This document shows, piece by piece, positions 1 to 6,518 of a DNA stretch of 52,817 nt. Every line of letters starts with the position of its first letter. Position 1 is the first letter of the stretch. A program made the translations under genes and the position numbers. The notes below the pieces were generated by a model. The model saw only the letters and a list, made by a program, of their open reading frames with translations, ran no database searches and had not been told where the DNA came from. The stretch comes from an uncultured Oscillospiraceae bacterium (lineage in GTDB: Bacteria > Bacillota > Clostridia > Oscillospirales > Oscillospiraceae): assembly GCA_934645175.1 (NCBI GenBank), contig CAKUDE010000013.1, positions 1 to 52,817 on the forward strand, read 5' to 3'.

Positions 1-69
1 CAGACAGCAAGCCCTTTCGGTTGCTTGAACAATTTTTGCTTCAAAATATTGTCTAACTTTTTGGGGTCA
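1..69. mobile_element. Outer end of an IS3-family-like insertion sequence (partial)
   Basis: Positions 50-69 read TGTCTAACTTTTTGGGGTCA, the form of terminal inverted repeat familiar from IS150/IS3-type elements. Inside it (about 8-26) lies a small AAGC/GCTT hairpin. Only this end is in the window; no transposase is visible. The repeat ends exactly where the reading frame of the adjacent XRE gene is lost, which supports an insertion boundary at 69/70. The target duplication cannot be checked because the other end is missing. Confidence 0.65.
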
Positions 70-216
70 CTTCAAAGGGAAAGCATACCTGTTTTCGATT
101 TTATTGATGTAACTCTCGCTCTGCCCGAGCGACAGACTCATGTCCCGTGCCGAAACGCCCTTCTGCATTCGAAGCTGCGCCAGCCGTTCGGAAAACCATT
201 TCTGATAATCCATCAT
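67..216 (-). pseudogene. XRE-family helix-turn-helix regulator, 3' end removed by IS insertion
   Basis: A good ribosome-binding site (GGAGG, 221-225) precedes tandem ATG codons at 216-211. The first 45 or so residues are an XRE/Cro-type helix-turn-helix: an amphipathic first helix (WFSERLAQLRMQKGVS), a turn (ARDMSLSLGQSESYINKIEN), and then the start of the final helix. The normal frame stops at residue 49, and the TGA stop (69-67) lies in the IS terminal repeat. Typical small XRE regulators run to 65 residues or more, so this is a truncated gene. The HTH core may still fold. It is transcribed divergently from the small membrane protein gene at 365 and may once have controlled it. HTH family assignment is strong; function is unknown. 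Confidence 0.7.
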
Positions 217-265
217 TCCACCTCCGTACTCCCATATAGTATAAATCCGCGTGGAAACATTCTTG

Positions 266-280
266 GGGAAAACAATTCCC
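266..280. promoter_or_regulatory. Possible operator (GGGAA-N5-TTCCC)
   Basis: An interrupted palindrome GGGAAAACAATTCCC lies between the divergent XRE gene and the promoter at 289-317, immediately upstream of the -35 box. XRE proteins commonly bind such short palindromes in the divergent intergenic region. Its assignment to this regulator is inference from position only. Confidence 0.3.
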
Positions 281-288
281 TATTTTTC

Positions 289-317
289 TTGACGCAAAGA
301 ATATAAAGATATATAAT
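289..317 (+). promoter_or_regulatory. Sigma-A promoter of the small membrane protein gene
   Basis: The -35 box TTGACG (289-294) and -10 box TATAAT (312-317) are separated by 17 nt, close to the vegetative consensus. Transcription should start near 324, about 40 nt before the ATG at 365. Confidence 0.75.
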
Positions 318-364
318 ACGAGTGATCGGGAAATGACGGATGTGAGTATAACGGAGGAAGGGAA

Positions 365-523
365 ATGGGAGAAGTATGGACGTTCGGGTATCTTGCAGTG
401 GGAATTCTGCTTATGTTGACGATTGCCGTATGCGTTGTATGGCAAAACCGGTATGAACGCAGGAGGAAGAGAAAAAACGAGCACGAAACCGGACGGGAAA
501 CGCCGAAGCGGGAGCCGGATTGA
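365..523 (+). CDS. Small single-pass membrane protein, 52 aa, unknown function
   Basis: The ATG at 365 follows a strong GGAGGAAGGG ribosome-binding site. Residues 7-26 form one hydrophobic segment (FGYLAVGILLMLTIAVCVVW). It is followed by a strongly charged, arginine- and lysine-rich tail, so a positive-inside C-terminus in the cytoplasm is likely. The gene has its own near-consensus promoter (289-317) and its own terminator (561-606), which argues that it is a real monocistronic unit despite its size. I recognise no family. It could be a toxin-like or regulatory micropeptide or a membrane-complex accessory subunit; nothing in the sequence decides. Its position between a broken XRE regulator and the RyR/TIR operon makes a link with either possible but unproven. 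Confidence 0.65.
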   Translation: MGEVWTFGYLAVGILLMLTIAVCVVWQNRYERRRKRKNEHETGRETPKREPD

Positions 524-560
524 TTCGGACGGAGAGTGCACAGCCGCCTACAAATAAAAC

Positions 561-606
561 GTGAGATATCCGCGTCCTGCCCGGGATGCAGATATCTCAC
601 TTTTTT
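561..606 (+). terminator. Rho-independent terminator
   Basis: A perfect 10-bp stem, GTGAGATATC (561-570) with GATATCTCAC (591-600), is followed by six T residues. It closes the small membrane protein gene and isolates the downstream operon. Confidence 0.85.
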
Positions 607-668
607 GTAAAAATCCGGATGCGATTGTCCAAAAACTTCAAGGGTTTGCGGAATTCGGTCACAATTCC

Positions 669-697
669 TTGACAAATTGCGGCCTGTTTTCTATACT
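669..697 (+). promoter_or_regulatory. Near-consensus sigma-A promoter of the RyR/TIR operon
   Basis: TTGACA (669-674) and TATACT (692-697) are spaced by exactly 17 nt. The predicted start near 704 leaves a short leader with a GGGAGGAACGG ribosome-binding site (714-724) before the ATG at 730. No extra operator palindrome stands out, so expression is probably constitutive and control post-translational; the latter is inference. Confidence 0.8.
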
Positions 698-729
698 TAA
701 ATAAGAACCACACGGGAGGAACGGAAGTT

Positions 730-2784
730 ATGGATACCTGTTTGCTTGTTTTAGCCGGTGTAATAGTACTGGCGCTCATGCTCTGTGCGGCATGGCGCAG
801 TCGTCATGCGGCCAGCCGCTGTATTTCCTGCGTTTTGCTCGGCATTTTTTTCGGAACGTTTTTTATGGTGCTGCCGACGGCATGGTATTCCGACCCTGCG
901 CAGGTGTATTCGCCGCTGCGTTTCCGACTGCTCTCCGCATTGCTGCACAGTCTTAAGACGCTCGGCGGACGTCAGAGCATCACGCAGTATGAATCCATAG
1001 CGCTGCACGGCGTTTGGAAAACCGCCTATATCGCTCTGAACTATCTGATGACGGCCTGCGCGCCGATCATCACCTCCAGCCTGATCCTGTCCTGCTTTGC
1101 GGATATGGGAGAAAAGCTGCGTTATGTGCTGCACCCGGGCGGCGACTGTCATGTGTTCTCCGAGCTGAATGCGAATTCTCTGCGGCTTGCCGAGGGGCTT
1201 CGGAAAAAACGCAGCGGCGTTCTTGTGTTCTGTGATACAAAGAGCGCTGATGCGGCGCTTATTACGCAGGCCAAGCGCTTGGGTGGTATTTGCCTGTATC
1301 AACCCATCACGGACTTCGGCGTTTCCGGCTTTCACAGGCACTACACCTTTTATCTGATTTCAATGCGCGAGGAGAAAAACATCGCGCCGGTACGCAGGAT
1401 ACTTGCGCGGCACAGCGCCGTAGCGGAGGGAAAGCTCACTGTCAATGCGTTTGCGAGAAGCGGCGCTTCCATCTGTGTGGCGGAGGAACAGCCGGCGGGT
1501 AATGTCCGGGTGCGGTTTCTCGATGAGGTGGCTCTGTTCTGTGACCACCTGCTGTTTCGCTACCCGCTGTTTGCGCTCCCTGAGGGACAGACGGAGATTT
1601 TTGGCCTTGTGATCGGCTGCGGCCGTACGGGTGAGCAGATGCTCCGCACTATGGTCTGGGCGGGGCAGATCAAAGGACTCTCCCTGAAGCTGCGCGGCGT
1701 GGATGTGGATCCGTCGGCCGCGTCACGCTTTTTTGCCGCCGGACCGGAGCTGCGACAGTATGACTTGGACATCTTCAGCGGCGTGGACGCGCGCAGCGAG
1801 GAATTTCTGGAGCTTCTGGAGCGGGAAAAGCTCTATCAGGCGACCTACGTCGTTATTGCAACCGCCGATGACGACCTGAATATTGAAATTGCGACCCGTC
1901 TGCGTGCTGAAATGATCCGTCTTGGCGGTGAATTCGACCGACCGGGGCCAAGGATATTCATGCGTGTGCGCGACGATGTGCGGGCGGAGAATCTGCGAAC
2001 GGAGCGCAGCAGCTATTTGGAAAAGCGTAATATTCACATTTTCGGCGATAATGAGGAGCTGTTTTCCGAGCCGATGCTGCTTGATTCCAAGCTGGAACGG
2101 CTGACCTATGCGGTGGCGCTGTCCTATCAGGGCGCCCTTGAATATCCGGAGGACAGCCCGGAATTCCGGGAAAAAGCGGAGGCGTGCCGCAAGGACTTTT
2201 GGAAGAGTGAGTATGGCCGCCGCTCATCGATGGCCGCGGCACTGCACATCCCTGCCAAGGTCTATGTGGCCCTTCGCGACAGCGGCTGCGGAGAGTTGGA
2301 GCGGGCGGAGGCGCTGAACGGGTTATCCAGACGCACGGCGGAACTTTACGAAGAGGCCCTGACAAAGGGCGGGGACAGATTGCTGGAGGCGCTGGGCGAG
2401 ATGGAGCATGAGCGCTGGTGTGCGTTCCTGCGCAGTGAGGGTTGGCGTTCGACGGATCGGATGCTGCAATTTGCCGGGCCGGCCAACGGCTACGGTGCAA
2501 AGTGGCCGTCAGCCAAGCTCCATGCGTGCCTGATTCCCTGGCAAGAGCTCGACGCATTGTCCGATGCCCTGAACGAGGCGTTCCCAACGCGGGAACGCAG
2601 AGATTTCCGATGGAACGATCTTGAGATTGTTCGCAGACTGCCACAGATGCTGCGGCTGAGCGACGGGGTATCCCCGGCGGACATTTCCAGAAAGCACACA
2701 TTGAAACCCGTTTGCAGGCCGGCACAACGACAGTGCCCGGCGCAGGCGGACACCGAAGCGAAGGAGGAGAAAGAACATGTTTGA
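730..2784 (+). CDS. Membrane-anchored double Rossmann (TrkA-N-like) protein with C-terminal RyR domain
   Basis: 684 residues. Hydrophobic segments lie at about 4-22, 31-52 and 96-124, anchoring the N-terminus in the membrane. Residues 140-215 (CHVFSELN...) look like a degenerate Rossmann unit. Residues 291-400 are a clear TrkA-N/RCK-like NAD-binding domain, with GCGRTG (296-301) fitting GxGxxG, an acidic second strand (GVDVD), and VVIATADDDLNIEIATRLR further on. Residues 555-640 (MEHERWCAFLRSEGW, HACLIPW, NDLEIVRRLP) match the RyR domain, a small module known from ryanodine receptors and from bacterial proteins. No channel pore is obvious, so it is more likely a membrane-tethered nucleotide sensor than a potassium channel. 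It overlaps the TIR-MORN gene by 8 nt, implying coupled translation and joint function. Domain calls are from motifs; the ligand is unknown. Confidence 0.75.
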   Translation: MDTCLLVLAGVIVLALMLCAAWRSRHAASRCISCVLLGIFFGTFFMVLPTAWYSDPAQVYSPLRFRLLSALLHSLKTLGGRQSITQYESIALHGVWKTAYIALNYLMTACAPIITSSLILSCFADMGEKLRYVLHPGGDCHVFSELNANSLRLAEGLRKKRSGVLVFCDTKSADAALITQAKRLGGICLYQPITDFGVSGFHRHYTFYLISMREEKNIAPVRRILARHSAVAEGKLTVNAFARSGASICVAEEQPAGNVRVRFLDEVALFCDHLLFRYPLFALPEGQTEIFGLVIGCGRTGEQMLRTMVWAGQIKGLSLKLRGVDVDPSAASRFFAAGPELRQYDLDIFSGVDARSEEFLELLEREKLYQATYVVIATADDDLNIEIATRLRAEMIRLGGEFDRPGPRIFMRVRDDVRAENLRTERSSYLEKRNIHIFGDNEELFSEPMLLDSKLERLTYAVALSYQGALEYPEDSPEFREKAEACRKDFWKSEYGRRSSMAAALHIPAKVYVALRDSGCGELERAEALNGLSRRTAELYEEALTKGGDRLLEALGEMEHERWCAFLRSEGWRSTDRMLQFAGPANGYGAKWPSAKLHACLIPWQELDALSDALNEAFPTRERRDFRWNDLEIVRRLPQMLRLSDGVSPADISRKHTLKPVCRPAQRQCPAQADTEAKEEKEHV

Positions 2785-4930
2785 TGTAGCGGCTTACCAG
2801 ACCAAACTCGGAGCCTCTCAATCGATCGCCGATTGCGAGAAGGTTCCCATGCCACCCTTACGCGACGACCAAAACTATGTGTTTATCAGTTATTCGCATC
2901 GCGACTACAAGGCGGTATATTCCGACCTTGCGGTGCTTTACGCCGCGGGCGTGCGTTTTTGCTACGACCGGGAGGCGCTGCAGGCAGGCGTTCCGTGGGA
3001 TGAGGATGTGCTGAATTATATCCGCAATCCGCGCTGCAGCGGCGTGATTTTCTTCCTCAGCCGCGATCTTTTTGCCAGCCGTTCCATTCAGACCGAGATT
3101 GAGATCGCGACGGATCTGCACGGGACGGGCGGCGGAGCAAAGAGCTACTTTTGCGTCAATCTGACGCAGCAGAAGCCCTCGCGTATTCTGATGTCCCTTG
3201 GTGCGCTGTCCGACGAGGAGCTGGAACGCTATGGACTGGACACCGAGCGCATTGCGCTTCTGGCGCGCACCTTCTCCGACCGTGCGACCTATCTCAGCTT
3301 CGACTCTCCCAATCACGCGCGCGAGCTGATCGACGTGATCCGCGACCAGTTCAACGTGATGCCGGGCGCCTGCTTTGAGTTCCCGGAGGGCGTGTATGAA
3401 GGTGCGCTCCATGCGGGAAAGCGCAGCGGGCAGGGACGCTTTACGTTCCTCTCCGGCGATATCTATGAAGGCGAATGGCAGGACGATAAGCGCTGCGGTG
3501 AGGGGACGATGACCTTTGCCAACGGAGACCGCTATACCGGAAGCTGGCGCGACAACAAATGCCATGGCATTGGCACGATGTATTATGCCGACGGAGACGT
3601 TTATGAAGGCGAGTGGAAGGACGGAAAGCGCAGCGGCAAAGGCACACAACATCGTGCAAACGGGGATGTTTATGAGGGCGAATGGGAGGACAACAGACCC
3701 AACGGACGTGGTATACTGCGCCTGACAGACGGTCGGGTATATGACGGTGATTGGAAGGCGGGCGCCTGGGACGGAAAGGGAGTTTTTACATGGCCGAGTG
3801 GACAACGCTATGAAGGGGAATTCCGGAGCGATACCGTATGTGGTTACGGCGTGATGCACTATGCCGACGGCCGCATCTACGAGGGCGAATGGAAGGACAA
3901 CAAGTGGAACGGTCAGGGAAAGCTGACGCAGGCGGACGGCTCCGTCTGGCAGGGCGAGTTCCGTAACGGAGAGGCGTGGACGGGGAAGGGACACTGGAGC
4001 TTTTTCATCGACGGCAAGCCGACCGGGGACTATGACGGCGAGCTTCACGAGGGCGACCCGGAGGGCTTCGGAAAGTATGGTTTTCCGGGTGGTTCCGTTT
4101 ACGAAGGTGAGTGGCATCGGGGCGTATTCTGCGGCAAGGGCTGTTATCGCTGGCCGGACGGCCACTTCCATGAGGGCGAGTGGCGCGACAATCTCCCGAA
4201 CGGACAGGGCACCCGCCGTTGGGCGGACGGCGCTGTCTATGAGGGCCAATGGTGTAATGGTGCAAAAGAGGGATTCGGAAAAGAGCGCGATGCAGACGGC
4301 GATACCTACGAGGGGGACTGGAAAGACGACAAACGGGACGGACAGGGCGTTTTCTGCTGCACGAACGGCGAGCGCTATGAGGGTCAATGGCGCGACGGTC
4401 GGAGAAACGGCTTCGGAAAGATGCATTTCGCAGACGGCACGGACTATGAAGGAGAGTGGAAGGACGGAAAGCAAAACGGACACGGGATTCTTTATATTTC
4501 ACAGGAATACAGGTATATAGATCCCCTTGCAAAGCCGGAGTATGACAGGCAGGGACAGGAGTGTCGTGCGAGCTATGAGGGCGAATTCCGAAACGGGATT
4601 CTGTTCGGACCGTGCTGCTTTACGATTCCCGGAGTGATGAAGGTGCTTGGCCGCTGGGAGGACGGTCTCCCGGCCGGGAAGGTACGGATCATCTATGACG
4701 GCGGCGATGTATATGAGGGAGAGCAGGTCAATCTGCAGCCCCATGGAAAAGGGCTTTACATCACGTCGGATTATTACTGGATTCTGGGCACCTTTGAACG
4801 AGGCAAGCTTGTCGAAGGTCAATTCATCGAGCCGAATGCAAATCTGCTTTCGAAAGACGAGGCGCTGCAGGATAAAATGATAAAGGATTCGCTTTTGGAT
4901 GACCTGGCGAAACGAGGCGGGCAGCTTTAG
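2777..4930 (+). CDS. TIR-domain protein with about 18 MORN repeats
   Basis: 717 residues; the ATG at 2777 has a GGAGGAG site and overlaps the upstream gene by 8 nt. Residues 33-150 form a TIR domain: first strand YVFISYSHRD, BB-loop region FCYDREALQAGVPWDEDV, and VIFFLSRDLFASRSIQTEIE, where E107 or E109 could be the NADase glutamate. After a linker, MORN repeats of the YEGEWKDGKRNGxG type recur with a strict 23-residue period from about 207 to 570, with further units near 600 and 646; about 18 in all. The C-terminal 60 residues are charged. Bacterial TIR domains often cleave NAD+ or make signalling nucleotides; MORN arrays bind lipids or proteins. An effector recruited to its membrane-bound partner is a reasonable inference. 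Catalytic activity cannot be confirmed from sequence alone. Confidence 0.85.
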   Translation: MFDVAAYQTKLGASQSIADCEKVPMPPLRDDQNYVFISYSHRDYKAVYSDLAVLYAAGVRFCYDREALQAGVPWDEDVLNYIRNPRCSGVIFFLSRDLFASRSIQTEIEIATDLHGTGGGAKSYFCVNLTQQKPSRILMSLGALSDEELERYGLDTERIALLARTFSDRATYLSFDSPNHARELIDVIRDQFNVMPGACFEFPEGVYEGALHAGKRSGQGRFTFLSGDIYEGEWQDDKRCGEGTMTFANGDRYTGSWRDNKCHGIGTMYYADGDVYEGEWKDGKRSGKGTQHRANGDVYEGEWEDNRPNGRGILRLTDGRVYDGDWKAGAWDGKGVFTWPSGQRYEGEFRSDTVCGYGVMHYADGRIYEGEWKDNKWNGQGKLTQADGSVWQGEFRNGEAWTGKGHWSFFIDGKPTGDYDGELHEGDPEGFGKYGFPGGSVYEGEWHRGVFCGKGCYRWPDGHFHEGEWRDNLPNGQGTRRWADGAVYEGQWCNGAKEGFGKERDADGDTYEGDWKDDKRDGQGVFCCTNGERYEGQWRDGRRNGFGKMHFADGTDYEGEWKDGKQNGHGILYISQEYRYIDPLAKPEYDRQGQECRASYEGEFRNGILFGPCCFTIPGVMKVLGRWEDGLPAGKVRIIYDGGDVYEGEQVNLQPHGKGLYITSDYYWILGTFERGKLVEGQFIEPNANLLSKDEALQDKMIKDSLLDDLAKRGGQL

Positions 4931-4946
4931 CTGAGTCGAGGGGACG

Positions 4947-4984
4947 AAAAATGGGACTGCCTCACACAGAGGCAGTCCCATTTT
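4947..4984. terminator. Bidirectional terminator between the TIR-MORN gene and spmB
   Basis: A 15-bp inverted repeat (AAAATGGGACTGCCT, 7-nt loop, AGGCAGTCCCATTTT) with A/T tails on both sides. It serves the two convergent transcripts and overlaps the spmB stop. Confidence 0.85.
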
Positions 4985-5493
4985 CAGAAGAACAGCTTTG
5001 CTGTCAGCGCGGCGACCAGAAAGCCCGTCAGATCGGCGACAAGCGCAGCCGGGATCGTGTAGCGCGTTTTGTGGATGCCTGCCGCGCCGAAGTAGACGGA
5101 AATGGTGTAAAACGTTGTTTCCGTGCTGCCCAGCATGACGGCCGCCGTGCGGCCGATCAGGGAATCGGCGCCGTATGTCTGCATCAGCTCCGCGCCGACG
5201 GCCAACGCCGCGCTGCCGGAAAACGGGCGCAGAAGTACCAGCGGCAGCGTTTCGGCAGGCAGACCGACGGCGTTTGCCACCGGCGTAAGGAAGCGTGTCA
5301 GCACCTCCACGGCGCCGGAGGCGCGCAGCATGGAAACCGCGCTCAGCAGCACGACGAGTGCCGGGACGATAGATGCAAGAAGGCGCAGTCCATCAAAACC
5401 GCCTGCGAGCAGGGCGGGGTAGACGTCGCGGCGCTTTGCCAGCGCGGCCAGTGCGACTGCTAACATCAGCAGCGGGATCAGATAGTCAACCAC
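4984..5493 (-). CDS. spmB: Spore maturation protein B
   Basis: 169 residues from a GTG start at 5493, chosen because AAGGAG lies 6 nt upstream and the product then begins VDYLIPLLMLAVAL. An upstream ATG at 5532 would have no site and a non-family N-terminus. The protein is almost wholly hydrophobic with several membrane segments and the 'Gate' motifs of the SpmA/SpmB family (LRPFSGSAALAVG, GSTETTFYTISVYFG). In Bacillus subtilis SpmA and SpmB are needed for full spore core dehydration and heat resistance. The gene overlaps the end of spmA by 8 nt, the expected two-gene arrangement. Length agrees with B. subtilis SpmB (178). Confidence 0.9.
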   Translation of the reverse strand: MVDYLIPLLMLAVALAALAKRRDVYPALLAGGFDGLRLLASIVPALVVLLSAVSMLRASGAVEVLTRFLTPVANAVGLPAETLPLVLLRPFSGSAALAVGAELMQTYGADSLIGRTAAVMLGSTETTFYTISVYFGAAGIHKTRYTIPAALVADLTGFLVAALTAKLFF

Positions 5494-6070
5494 GCCGTCT
5501 CCTTCTGCGCAGCAGCAGCGCCGCAGCGACACCCGCCGAGACGGAGCAGACGGAGGTCAGCCAGACGGCGGGCAGAATATCGAACGGCGCCTGTGCGCCG
5601 GCCGCAGCGCGGACGGCCGCTACGGTTGTGGGCAGAAGCTGGATAGAGGCGGTATTGATTACGATCAGAAGACACATTTCATCCGTCGCCTCACGGGTAC
5701 CGCCGGCAAGAACCTGCATCCGCTTTACGGCTGCGATGCCGAGCGGCGTAGCGGCATTACCGAGACCGAGCAGATTGGCTGAGACATTTGCACTCAGACA
5801 GCCGAGCGCATTGTCATCGTGACCTGCCTGCGGAAACAACCTGCCGAGAATCGGCCGCATCAGCCGTGCGAGCAGCGCCGTCAGTCCGGCCTGCTCCATC
5901 AACTTTGCCACGGCGCTCCAGAGACACAGGGATCCCGCAAGTCCCAGCGCCAGCGTAACGGCATTTTGCGCACCCTCCATAGCGGCAGCGCTCAGATTTC
6001 CGTTGCCTGTCAGCAGCGATGCACCCAGTGCCAGCAGCAGCATTCCCGCCCAAATTGCACCCATCAGCAT
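5486..6070 (-). CDS. spmA: Spore maturation protein A
   Basis: About 194 residues. I prefer the ATG at 6070 to the in-frame ATG at 6076 because GGGGGG abuts the latter directly and gives a proper 6-nt gap to the former. A 'Gate' family membrane protein: hydrophobic throughout, with LGCLSANVSANLLGLGNAATPLGI, the typical SpmA stretch, and a second conserved stretch near CLLIVINTASIQLLP. It acts in the mother-cell side membranes during spore maturation in B. subtilis (family knowledge). A sigma-E-like promoter lies just upstream (6090-6117). The C-terminus is a run of arginines before the overlap with spmB. Confidence 0.92.
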   Translation of the reverse strand: MLMGAIWAGMLLLALGASLLTGNGNLSAAAMEGAQNAVTLALGLAGSLCLWSAVAKLMEQAGLTALLARLMRPILGRLFPQAGHDDNALGCLSANVSANLLGLGNAATPLGIAAVKRMQVLAGGTREATDEMCLLIVINTASIQLLPTTVAAVRAAAGAQAPFDILPAVWLTSVCSVSAGVAAALLLRRRRRRG

Positions 6071-6089
6071 GGACATCCCCCCGAGTCAG

Positions 6090-6117
6090 AGCTTATGTGC
6101 AAAAACCTGCTTTATGA
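6090..6117 (-). promoter_or_regulatory. Sigma-E-like promoter of spmAB
   Basis: On the minus strand, TCATAAA (6117-6111), a 13-nt spacer and CATAAGCT (6097-6090) resemble the mother-cell sigma-E pattern (kmATATT, 13-15 nt, CATACAAT). spmAB is sigma-E dependent in B. subtilis, which agrees. Confidence 0.55.
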
Positions 6118-6121
6118 CTGC

Positions 6122-6149
6122 TTGACAGATTTCGACAGCATGATATAAT
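6122..6149 (+). promoter_or_regulatory. Sigma-A promoter of the AbrB-like gene
   Basis: TTGACA (6122-6127) and TATAAT (6144-6149) with a 16-nt spacer: both boxes are perfect matches. It lies back to back with the spmA promoter. Confidence 0.8.
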
Positions 6150-6178
6150 TGTAAAAAAGAAGGGGGGAGCCTGTGAAA

Positions 6179-6424
6179 ATGAACGGAATACACCGCCGTG
6201 TGGATGAATTGGGACGAATCGTACTGCCTGTTGAAATGCGCCGCAGTTTGGGCATTGCAGAACGGGATTTGGTTGAAGTTCATCTCGAGGGAGAGAGCAT
6301 CCTGCTCCGTAAGAGCAGCAAAAGCTGCGTTTTTTGCGGCTCGGAGCGAGGACTGCTGCCGTATCGCGGGAAATACCTTTGTATGACCTGCTTACAGACC
6401 GTTTGGAAGGAAAACGGAAAATAA
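6179..6424 (+). CDS. AbrB/SpoVT-type transition regulator fused to a C-terminal zinc ribbon
   Basis: 81 residues from the ATG at 6179, which sits 9 nt after AGGGGGGAG; a GTG two codons earlier (6173) is too close to that site. Residues 1-45 are a swapped-hairpin AbrB DNA-binding domain (GIHRRVDELGRIVLPVEMRRSLGI). Then comes a compact CxxC-N14-CxxC ribbon (CVFC and CMTC), likely to bind zinc, where AbrB of B. subtilis has its multimerisation region instead. AbrB-type proteins bind DNA as dimers or tetramers and repress transition-phase and sporulation genes. Here the promoter is back to back with that of spmAB, so control of spmAB or of itself is possible. No downstream gene shares the transcript, because a terminator follows. 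Confidence 0.85.
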   Translation: MNGIHRRVDELGRIVLPVEMRRSLGIAERDLVEVHLEGESILLRKSSKSCVFCGSERGLLPYRGKYLCMTCLQTVWKENGK

Positions 6425-6477
6425 AAGCGTATGGCTGCCGAAAACCGGTGCTTGCCGTCGTCCGTCCCTTTACGTCA

Positions 6478-6515
6478 AAGAAGAAGCCGCCTCCTATGGA
6501 GGCGGCTTCTTCTTT
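6478..6515. terminator. Bidirectional terminator between the AbrB-like gene and fba
   Basis: An 18-bp inverted repeat (AAAGAAGAAGCCGCCTCC, 3-nt loop, its complement) with A- and T-rich flanks, shared by the convergent genes. Confidence 0.85.
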
Positions 6516-6518
6516 GAC

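Noticed and set aside
2858..4483. Long minus-strand frame (541 codons) antisense to the TIR-MORN gene
   Set aside because: It arises because the 69-nt MORN repeat keeps the opposite frame open; it shows periodic low-complexity translation, no ribosome-binding site and no family motif.
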